Shown here: positions 14,489 to 20,914 of the stretch, piece by piece
Numbering within the stretch: position 1 is the first letter of the stretch
Layout of the letters: every line of letters begins with the position of its first letter
Origin: Mycobacterium sp. 1165178.9
Lineage (GTDB): Bacteria > Actinomycetota > Actinomycetes > Mycobacteriales > Mycobacteriaceae
DNA: 34,512 nucleotides
NCBI RefSeq assembly: GCF_001673555.1
Contig: NZ_LZMB01000575.1
Span: forward strand, 1 to 34,512
Reading direction: 5' to 3'
Program-made: the position numbers and the translations under genes
The notes under the pieces: model-generated
What the model saw: only the letters and a program-made list of their open reading frames with translations
Database searches by the model: none
What the model was told of the DNA's origin: nothing

Positions 14489-16027
14489 ATGGCTGAGCAA
14501 TCCGATGCGCACGCGATGGCGCTGGAACGCAGTTGCGCGGTGACGGCGGTCGCGCTGAGCGAGCAGCGTCGCGAAGGCGCCCGGCTCGTCACGGGCGAAC
14601 GGCGCAGCTTCGGCTTGAACGCGGCGCTCACCTTCGTCCAGGTCCCGTATCCCGTGCCGCCGGACTGGACACGCCGGACCCTGACCTGCGGTGTTGCCCT
14701 GCAATGTTCACCATCGAAGGAACGCGTCACCGACTATCGGCTCAACGAGCTGACCGCTCGCGAGCTTTGCGCGCTCAGGCTTGTCGAGGCCGGCGTGGCG
14801 CTGGGCTGGATAGCGTCGCGGTGGCCAGGCTTGCTGCCCGACCTCCAACGGCTCCTCCCCGACCTGCACGCCGAGGCCGGCGACCTGGGCGGCGCCGAGA
14901 TGCTCAACCGGGCAATCGCATTGGCGGCCAGCGGCCAGGCTTTGCAGATTCATCCATTGCTGGGGACCTTGCCGGTGGCGTACACCGCGCCGCACGGATT
15001 GACCGACAAGTTGCGGCGCAGCTTCGGCAGGATGCCCTGGACGACGACGCAGAAGCGAATTCCGCGGCCGTATTCGGTTCCCGTCGGCGGCGACGGCGGC
15101 GTCCGCAACCCGAACCTGCCACCACCGAGCCGCCCGCAGGACAACGATCTCGACATCACACCGGAACACCGGCCCGGGATCCCCTATCCCGAATGGAACA
15201 TGTGGACACAGCGATTCATGCGCGACCACGTCGCCCTGATAGAGCGGGCCGAGCATGCCGACGGCCGGCGCACCCGCCGTCCCGTTCCGGTGGCCGTCGA
15301 CGTGCGCAAGTGGTTCGAAGAGCACACCCATCGCGCGATGACCAACCGCCTCGAGGACGGCTCCGATTTGGACGTCGACCAATACGTCAACCACTACATC
15401 GACCTGTCCACCGGTGAGGCCAAGGAGCCGAGGGTATTCCGCGACTTGCTGCCCAGTGGCCGCGATGTGACCACCGCGCTGCTGCTCGATGGCAGCTCGT
15501 CGCTAGGGGTGCATGGCGGTCGCGTGTTCCAGCTCGAATTAGCCTGTGCCGACGCGCTTTCCCGTGCCATGACGCTGGCGCGCGAGCCCCACGGCGTCTT
15601 CGTATTCACTGGCAATACCCGCCATCGCGTCGAAGTGCGCTGCCTGAAGGACTTCGAAGACCGGGGGTTCGTTCCGCCCAGCGGGCTGGGCCTATCAACC
15701 CGCGGATACACCAGACTGGGTGCGCCACTTCGCCATCTGACGAGCCGCCTGCTGGCGCAGGCCTCCGAGCGGCGCCTGCTGATCATCATCGGCGACGGGC
15801 TGATCTCAGACGAGGGTTACGAGGGCCGTTACGCCTGGGCCGACGCCGCGCATGCGGTCGAGGAGGCCAACGATGCCGGGGTGTCGATGTACTACGTCGG
15901 CGTCGGACCGACACGGGTCGATCCCCTGCCCGAGGTGTTCGGTCCGCGCCGGTCGCAACGCATCCGGCGCATCGAGGAGCTGCCGCGGGTACTGGCCCAT
16001 GTCCATCGCGAACTGGTCGCCGCGTGA
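14489..16027 (+). CDS. VWA-domain protein, NorD/CbbO type
   Basis: A 512-aa cytosolic protein. Residues about 1-200 are a helical region without a motif I recognise, and 260-320 carry the GSDLDVDQYVNHYIDL segment typical of NorD/CbbO proteins. The C-terminal von Willebrand factor A domain has the metal-ion site DGSSS at residues 334-338, a downstream Thr (RGYTRLG) and IIGDG. In known systems such proteins (NorD, CbbO) partner a MoxR-type AAA+ ATPase and are needed to activate a target enzyme: nitric oxide reductase for NorD, Rubisco for CbbO. The cognate ATPase gene follows after 22 bases, so the pair is complete. The target here is presumably the membrane proteins encoded on either side. Confidence 0.85.
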   Translation: MAEQSDAHAMALERSCAVTAVALSEQRREGARLVTGERRSFGLNAALTFVQVPYPVPPDWTRRTLTCGVALQCSPSKERVTDYRLNELTARELCALRLVEAGVALGWIASRWPGLLPDLQRLLPDLHAEAGDLGGAEMLNRAIALAASGQALQIHPLLGTLPVAYTAPHGLTDKLRRSFGRMPWTTTQKRIPRPYSVPVGGDGGVRNPNLPPPSRPQDNDLDITPEHRPGIPYPEWNMWTQRFMRDHVALIERAEHADGRRTRRPVPVAVDVRKWFEEHTHRAMTNRLEDGSDLDVDQYVNHYIDLSTGEAKEPRVFRDLLPSGRDVTTALLLDGSSSLGVHGGRVFQLELACADALSRAMTLAREPHGVFVFTGNTRHRVEVRCLKDFEDRGFVPPSGLGLSTRGYTRLGAPLRHLTSRLLAQASERRLLIIIGDGLISDEGYEGRYAWADAAHAVEEANDAGVSMYYVGVGPTRVDPLPEVFGPRRSQRIRRIEELPRVLAHVHRELVAA

Positions 16028-16049
16028 GCGCCGGCCTGCTGAGGAAGAG

Positions 16050-16850
16050 ATGACCACCGAGACGTATTTCGCCAACGGCAACGAGATCCAGCTGTTCGAA
16101 CAGGCTTTCCGCCAACGGATTCCGGTCATGCTCACCGGCCCGACCGGATGCGGCAAAACGCGCTTCGTCGAACACATGGGCTCGCTGCTGCAACGGCCCG
16201 TGGTCACCATCAGCTGCCACGACGACCTCACCAGCTCCGATCTCGTCGGGCGCTTCATGGTGACCGGCGGCGACGTGGTGTGGACCGATGGCCCGCTGAC
16301 CCGGGCTGTCAAGGCGGGCGCGATCTGCTACCTCGACGAGGTCGTCGAGGCCCGGCACGACTCACTGGCGATCCTGCACTCGCTCACCGATCACCGGCGC
16401 TCGCTCTACCTCGACCGAGCCGGCGAGGTGGTGCAGGCGCCGGAAGAGTTCATGCTGGTGTGCTCGTACAATCCGGCATATCGCAGCTCCCTCAAGGAGC
16501 TCAAACCCTCGTTCCGCCAGCGGTTCGCCACGCTGGCGATGAACTACCTGCCGCCCGACCGCGAGGCCGACGTGGTCGTCGCCGAATCCGGAATCCCCGT
16601 GGAGGCAGCGACCCGGTTGGTCGGATGCGCGGTCGCGATCCGCACCGCCGACGAGGCCTTTCACTTCGAGCCTCCGTCGACCAGGGTGCTGGTCACGGCC
16701 GCCCAGTTGATCGCTGCCGGCGCAGCCGAATTGGACGCGGCCAACGCATGCATACTCGCGCCGCTGAGCACCGACGGCGCGGTCACCGACGGTCTACGTG
16801 AAGTCGCGGCGGCCAGCCTGGCCCCCTCGAATGCCTCGAGCAGTCGTTAG
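16050..16850 (+). CDS. MoxR-family AAA+ ATPase, NorQ/CbbQ type
   Basis: A 266-aa AAA+ ATPase of the standard NorQ/CbbQ size. Walker A GPTGCGKT spans residues 30-37, Walker B CYLDEV spans 93-98, sensor-1 is Asn141 in CSYNP, and the arginine region is SFRQRF. These features, with the SCHDDLTSSDLVGRF segment, match the CbbQ/NirQ/NorQ/GpvN group that remodels metalloenzymes or Rubisco by ATP hydrolysis. ATG 16050 has GAGGAAGAG directly upstream; the longer open frame runs inside the VWA gene and is ignored. It follows the VWA gene by 22 bases and precedes the second small membrane peptide by 15. Confidence 0.92.
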   Translation: MTTETYFANGNEIQLFEQAFRQRIPVMLTGPTGCGKTRFVEHMGSLLQRPVVTISCHDDLTSSDLVGRFMVTGGDVVWTDGPLTRAVKAGAICYLDEVVEARHDSLAILHSLTDHRRSLYLDRAGEVVQAPEEFMLVCSYNPAYRSSLKELKPSFRQRFATLAMNYLPPDREADVVVAESGIPVEAATRLVGCAVAIRTADEAFHFEPPSTRVLVTAAQLIAAGAAELDAANACILAPLSTDGAVTDGLREVAAASLAPSNASSSR

Positions 16851-16865
16851 AAAGGAGCAACCGGT

Positions 16866-16994
16866 ATGGACCGACAGGAGCAGAAGCGCAAGAGGGCGCT
16901 CATCGTCTTCCAGATCTTCATCTACGGCTACCTGCTGGCGATGTTCGGCGTCCAGCTGTACATGTCGTTCGCCCGCGGGTGGTGGGATCTGTGA
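16866..16994 (+). CDS. 42-aa single-span membrane peptide
   Basis: The protein starts MDRQEQKRKRALIVFQIFIY and ends in ARGWWDL. A very basic N-terminus (KRKR) is followed by one hydrophobic span (about residues 12-34) and an aromatic tail, so by the positive-inside rule the N-terminus should be cytosolic. The ribosome site AAGGAG is 8 bases before ATG, and the TGA stop overlaps the GTG start of A2 by 4 bases, so the two are translationally coupled. It resembles a small accessory subunit. It is not similar in sequence to the 34-aa peptide, but each of the two large membrane proteins has one such partner next to it. Confidence 0.75.
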   Translation: MDRQEQKRKRALIVFQIFIYGYLLAMFGVQLYMSFARGWWDL

Positions 16995-17686
16995 CTGTCT
17001 CTGCCGCGCAGGCTAGTTCGGTCGGCCTCGAGGATCACCACGACGAATCCCGCCGAGCCCAGCGTCGCGCCGACAAGTGGATGATCGTCGGTGCCGCGCT
17101 GATGGGCATGTGGGCGCCGGGTCTGATCGGGTTTCCCATTTTCATGCGCGGGGTATGGCTGCAGCGCCAAGCACTGCGCGCCGGCTTGTCGGTACGGCCC
17201 ATGATCGTGACCCTGATCGGTTACCTGGTCCTGATCGACGGAATGCTCAACAGCCTTGGCTGGGCCCTGGACCTGGTGGCCAACCACACGTTGATCAACC
17301 GAGTGCTGATGGTGGGCTGGGGCAACATGTTCGACGCCGGCTATTTCTGGCACTACAACGAGCTGTGGGTCGGGGGCGCCGCGGGGCCGGGCGAGAAGGC
17401 CTATGTCGCCGGCCTGATCCTGACAGTGTTCTCGATGCGGGTGGCCGCGGCGATCGGCTTCTTACAGATGAAGCGCTGGGGTCACCAGTGGATGGTCGTC
17501 ACGTGCTGGATGGGCGTGGTGATCTGGTCGGCCTACGTGTTCAACATGACCATGTTCGCCGACGTGCGATATGCCGGTGTCGTCTTCCCGGTCATCGGCT
17601 GGTGGCTCTACGACATCTTCTACATCACTCCGTTCCTCGCCATCCCCTATCTGCACACCGTCAATCGCGAAATCTTCTCCGACTAG
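16991..17686 (+). CDS. Polytopic membrane protein A2, paralogue of A1
   Basis: A 231-aa membrane protein that aligns with A1 over residues 27-231 with a constant offset of 5, at roughly 75-80% identity by eye. Conserved polar residues equivalent to those of A1 are His99, His121, Glu124, His165, Asp191, Asp208 and His222. The two N-terminal tails (before ADKW) are unrelated, which suggests different partners or membrane targeting. The start is GTG 16991, overlapping the TGA of the 42-aa peptide. Identical protein stretches are encoded with many synonymous differences, so the duplication is old and has been kept by selection. A1 and A2 may form a heterodimer or act on different substrates. The function is unknown. 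Confidence 0.85.
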   Translation: MTVSAAQASSVGLEDHHDESRRAQRRADKWMIVGAALMGMWAPGLIGFPIFMRGVWLQRQALRAGLSVRPMIVTLIGYLVLIDGMLNSLGWALDLVANHTLINRVLMVGWGNMFDAGYFWHYNELWVGGAAGPGEKAYVAGLILTVFSMRVAAAIGFLQMKRWGHQWMVVTCWMGVVIWSAYVFNMTMFADVRYAGVVFPVIGWWLYDIFYITPFLAIPYLHTVNREIFSD

Positions 17687-17700
17687 CAAGGAGCAGTGCC

Positions 17701-18141
17701 ATGACTAGCCCTTCCGCAGCGTCAACCACCGAAAACCAAGATCCGAGCGCCGATCTCGAGCCGGGGACGACGCCGTACTACGCGCGGATGCACAAGTGGA
17801 TCAAGCGGGCGGTATTGGTGTGCCTGGTGGCCCTGGTGATCGAGGGCGCCTTCACGTTGCCGTTCATGGCCGTCTATTACGGATACCCGACACTGAGCCT
17901 CACCCAAATATGTAGTGAGCTGCTCAAGATCCGGTACTCCAACGACACGCTGGAGTGCAAGTATCCGTACCCGCCGTTCGGCCCGCCCGAGGGCGCCGAG
18001 GGCAAGGCGACCGCGCAGGACGTGTGGGGCATCCAGCCGATACCGAAATACCACCGGCTGGGATTCCGTGAGCTTGTCAAGATCCACAACGACAGGCTGG
18101 CCCGTCAAGCGGCCCAGCAGCCTGCGGCGTCGCACCCATGA
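17701..18141 (+). CDS. Bitopic membrane protein with an extracytoplasmic domain, unrecognised
   Basis: A 146-aa protein. Residues 1-35 are hydrophilic and probably cytosolic, 36-59 form one transmembrane helix, and about 60-146 would face the periplasm. That domain has two cysteines (Cys71 and Cys86) that could form a disulfide, and a Pro/Tyr-rich stretch ([11 protein letters not shown]). The ribosome site AAGGAG lies 7 bases before ATG 17701. It is 14 bases after A2 and 13 before the DapB-like gene, in the same operon. I do not recognise the family. By position it may be a further subunit of the A1/A2 complex or a link to an external electron or substrate carrier. Confidence 0.78.
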   Translation: MTSPSAASTTENQDPSADLEPGTTPYYARMHKWIKRAVLVCLVALVIEGAFTLPFMAVYYGYPTLSLTQICSELLKIRYSNDTLECKYPYPPFGPPEGAEGKATAQDVWGIQPIPKYHRLGFRELVKIHNDRLARQAAQQPAASHP

Positions 18142-18154
18142 CAAGGCCGGCCCG

Positions 18155-19213
18155 TTGACCTACCGGGTCGTCCAATGGACGACGGGTAACGTCGGCAAGA
18201 GCTCGGTCAAGGCGATAGCTGCCAACCCCACGCTGCAGCTGGTCGGATGCTACGCCTGGTCACCGGAGAAGGCCGGGCGAGATGTCGGCGAGCTGTGCGG
18301 CATCGAACCACTGAATATCAAGGCCAGCAACGACATTGACGCGATGCTCGCACTCAAGCCGGACTGCGTGGTCTACAACCCGATGTTCGCCGACGTCGAC
18401 GAGCTGGTCCGCATCCTCGGGGCGGGCATCAACGTGGTGGGCACCGCCGGGTTCATCACCGGCCACTTCCTCGGCGCCGGACGGGAACGCATCGCGCAGG
18501 CCTGCGAGGAAGGCGGGTCGACCATCTTCGGCAGCGGCATCAACCCCGGTTTCATCCAACTGTTCGCCATCGTGTCGGCGGGCCTCTCGGACCGGGTGGA
18601 CAAGGTCTCGATGCTCGAATCCATTGACACCACCATTTACAATTCGCCCGCAACCGAAATACCCATGGGCTTCGGGTATCCGATCGATCGTCCGGACCTC
18701 CCGGCCATCACCGAGAAGGGCTCCGGCGTCTTCGCCGACGGCGTGTTGCTGATCGCCGATGCTTTGGGCGTCGAGCTGGACGACGTACGCTGCGAAGTCG
18801 AATACGCCCGAACCACCGACGATCTCCATCTTCCCGGCGACTGGACGATCAAGAAGGGGTGCGTCGCCGGTGTGGACGTTCGCTGGAAGGGGATCGTCGA
18901 AGACCGAGAGGTCATCGAGATCCGCGGGCGATGGCGTAAGGGTCAATCGCTGGATCCGGACTGGCCATTGGACATGGGTTACACCATCGAGGTGCAGGGC
19001 CAGCCGACGATCAAAACCACACTGAGTTTCCTTCCGCCACCGGACTTTCAAGGCCAGACACTGGACGACTACATCATGCTGGGATTAACCATCACCGCCA
19101 TGCCGGCGATCACCGCGATACCCGCCGTCGTTGCCGCACCTCCCGGCATCGTCACGTACAACGACCTGCCGCTGCTACGGCCACGCGGCGTGCTGCGCGC
19201 CGATTCACGATAG
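18155..19213 (+). CDS. DapB-like NAD(P)-dependent oxidoreductase, copy 3
   Basis: A 352-aa protein beginning MTYRVVQWTTGNVG, the usual start of this mycobacterial family. Other motifs are DCVVYNP, NVVGT and GINPGF. It is closer to copy 1 than to copy 2 in these motifs. I place the start at TTG 18155 because no ATG or GTG fits, upstream codons run inside the preceding gene, and AAGG lies 8 bases before it. Rare TTG initiation suggests modest translation. Eighth gene of the operon, followed 10 bases later by the VOC protein. The substrate is unknown; an imine, amine or carbonyl reduction is plausible from the fold. Confidence 0.82.
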   Translation: MTYRVVQWTTGNVGKSSVKAIAANPTLQLVGCYAWSPEKAGRDVGELCGIEPLNIKASNDIDAMLALKPDCVVYNPMFADVDELVRILGAGINVVGTAGFITGHFLGAGRERIAQACEEGGSTIFGSGINPGFIQLFAIVSAGLSDRVDKVSMLESIDTTIYNSPATEIPMGFGYPIDRPDLPAITEKGSGVFADGVLLIADALGVELDDVRCEVEYARTTDDLHLPGDWTIKKGCVAGVDVRWKGIVEDREVIEIRGRWRKGQSLDPDWPLDMGYTIEVQGQPTIKTTLSFLPPPDFQGQTLDDYIMLGLTITAMPAITAIPAVVAAPPGIVTYNDLPLLRPRGVLRADSR

Positions 19214-19223
19214 GAAGACCCCG

Positions 19224-19640
19224 ATGCCTGAAGAACCCTCGCTGCACCACGTCGTGTTCGCCGTCGCACCGGAACGACACGCGGCCGCGGCGCAGATGTT
19301 CAGCGATCTCGGATTCGTCTTCGAACCTTTGCAGTTGGCGGAGCTCGGCCTCGACATCCACCTCGACTGGACTCGGGGCATCGAGCTGATCAGCCCGATC
19401 CCGGGATCCACCGGCGAGGTCGCCGTTTCGGTGACCGAGTTCCTTGAGCGTCACGGCGACGGCGTGTTCACCGTTGTCATTGGAGTTCCGGAAGCCGCGG
19501 CCGGCGACGCCGTCACCGAACGCTACGGCGCGACAACACGATTCCGGCAGCACATGGAGGGCGATGGCACCTACCTCGACGAAAACGACGTGTCGATCCT
19601 GGGCCTGCCACTGACGTTCCTGGCCACCAATATTCCGTGA
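19224..19640 (+). CDS. VOC-superfamily (glyoxalase/dioxygenase-fold) protein
   Basis: A 138-aa single-domain VOC protein: LHHVVFAVAPERHAAAAQMF opens the first beta-alpha-beta-beta-beta unit and RGIELISPI closes it; a second unit follows. VOC metal sites use His and Glu; His8 or His9 and Glu53 (in GIELIS) are candidates. Members isomerise, epimerise or cleave substrates, or bind drugs, and the exact role cannot be told. ATG 19224 follows AGGAAG by 7 bases. It is embedded between the DapB-like and P450 genes of the operon. Confidence 0.78.
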   Translation: MPEEPSLHHVVFAVAPERHAAAAQMFSDLGFVFEPLQLAELGLDIHLDWTRGIELISPIPGSTGEVAVSVTEFLERHGDGVFTVVIGVPEAAAGDAVTERYGATTRFRQHMEGDGTYLDENDVSILGLPLTFLATNIP

Positions 19641-19651
19641 TGGGAGGCGGT

Positions 19652-20914
19652 ATGGCCGAGCTGATTTCGCCTGAGGAGCATTCTCGAATGAGCGTCGATA
19701 CCGCAGCCGCCAGCATTTTCGACGCCGACCTTCCGACGCTGCAGTACGACATCACCGACACCGTGCACGAGGTCGCCCCGCGGATTCACGAGGTGCGCAA
19801 GCGGTCACCGATAGCCATCGGGCCGCTGGGACCCGAGGTGCTCGGTTACGAACTCGCCCGCGGGATACTTCGCGACCCCCGGTTCGTTTTCCCGCCCGGC
19901 ATGCACATGACGGCCCGCGGGATAACGTCCGGCCCGCTCTATGACCGGGTGCTCGGCACCATCCTGGGCATGGAAGACGAGGAACATCGGCGGCTGCGCG
20001 GCCTGGTGTCCAAGGCATTCACGCCGCGGGCCACCGCGCGGATGGAGGACACCATCGGCGTTGTGATCAACGGACTGATCGACCAGGTCGCGGATGCCGG
20101 CCAATGCGATTTCGTCGCCGACATCGCGCGGCCGTACCCGATCCCGATCATCTGCGCGCTGTTGGGAGCGCCTCCCCAGGACTGGGAGCAGTTTTCCCTA
20201 TGGGCGGAGGACATTTTCAAGATCGTGCGATTCGACTCCGACCTCGCGAACGAGCAGCACATCGTGCTGCGGGCATGGGACGAGTTCGACGCCTACATCG
20301 ACGACATGATCGCCGAACGGCGGAGCCGGTTGACCGACGACTTGATCTCCGAACTGATCCGCGCCCAGCACGACGGCGACCGGTTGAGCAACGCGGAGAT
20401 GCGCATGCTGGCGTTCAGCATCCTCAGCGCCGGCACCGACACCACCCGCAATCAACTGGCCGCGTGCATGCACGCGCTGTGTGATCATCCCGCTCAGCTG
20501 GCGATGCTGCGCGACAACCCCGACCTGGCGATGGCGGCCGTCGAGGAATGCATGCGCCATTCGCCTGCCGTGTGCACGACCCTGCGCACCGTCCTCGAGG
20601 ACGTCACCTTCGCCCACTACACCTTTCCCGCCGGCACCTTCATTTCGGTGAATACCTTTGCCGCAAACTGTGATCCGGAGGTCTATCCACGCCCGGACCG
20701 CTTCGACATCACCCGCAAGGACCCGCCGCCCATTTTGACGTTCGGCGGCGGCGCACATTATTGCCTTGGCGCGAACCTCGCGCGAACGGAGCTCGCTGGA
20801 GCCCTCAAGGTGCTCGCCCGCCGCATGACCAACCCGCACCGCATGGCGACGACGCGCTGGAAACCGATGCTGGGACTGAGCGGGCCGGTCGATCTGGAGA
20901 TCGAATTCGACTAG
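19652..20914 (+). CDS. Cytochrome P450 (second of two)
   Basis: A 420-aa soluble P450. The C-helix region is EDEEHRRLRGLV, the I-helix AGTDTTRN, the ExxR motif is in EECMRHSP, and the haem loop FGGGAHYCLGANLAR contains the axial Cys371. It is not a close relative of the P450 at 5930-7144. It is the last gene of the ten-gene operon. I start it at ATG 19652, which has GGGAGG 4 bases upstream, rather than at the GTG/ATG pair at 19637/19640. The TAG stop shares the palindrome CTAG with the TAG stop of the convergent gene, so the two coding regions overlap by 4 bases with no terminator between them. Confidence 0.93.
   Translation: MAELISPEEHSRMSVDTAAASIFDADLPTLQYDITDTVHEVAPRIHEVRKRSPIAIGPLGPEVLGYELARGILRDPRFVFPPGMHMTARGITSGPLYDRVLGTILGMEDEEHRRLRGLVSKAFTPRATARMEDTIGVVINGLIDQVADAGQCDFVADIARPYPIPIICALLGAPPQDWEQFSLWAEDIFKIVRFDSDLANEQHIVLRAWDEFDAYIDDMIAERRSRLTDDLISELIRAQHDGDRLSNAEMRMLAFSILSAGTDTTRNQLAACMHALCDHPAQLAMLRDNPDLAMAAVEECMRHSPAVCTTLRTVLEDVTFAHYTFPAGTFISVNTFAANCDPEVYPRPDRFDITRKDPPPILTFGGGAHYCLGANLARTELAGALKVLARRMTNPHRMATTRWKPMLGLSGPVDLEIEFD

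Noticed and set aside
13590-17686. A1/A2 as PmoC/AmoC-type copper monooxygenase subunits or AveC-like spirocyclases
   Set aside because: The PmoC metal motif (an Asp, then His four residues later, then a second His) and the PmoC helices are not seen, and I could not match the AveC-like motifs I remember. Distant kinship cannot be excluded by eye.
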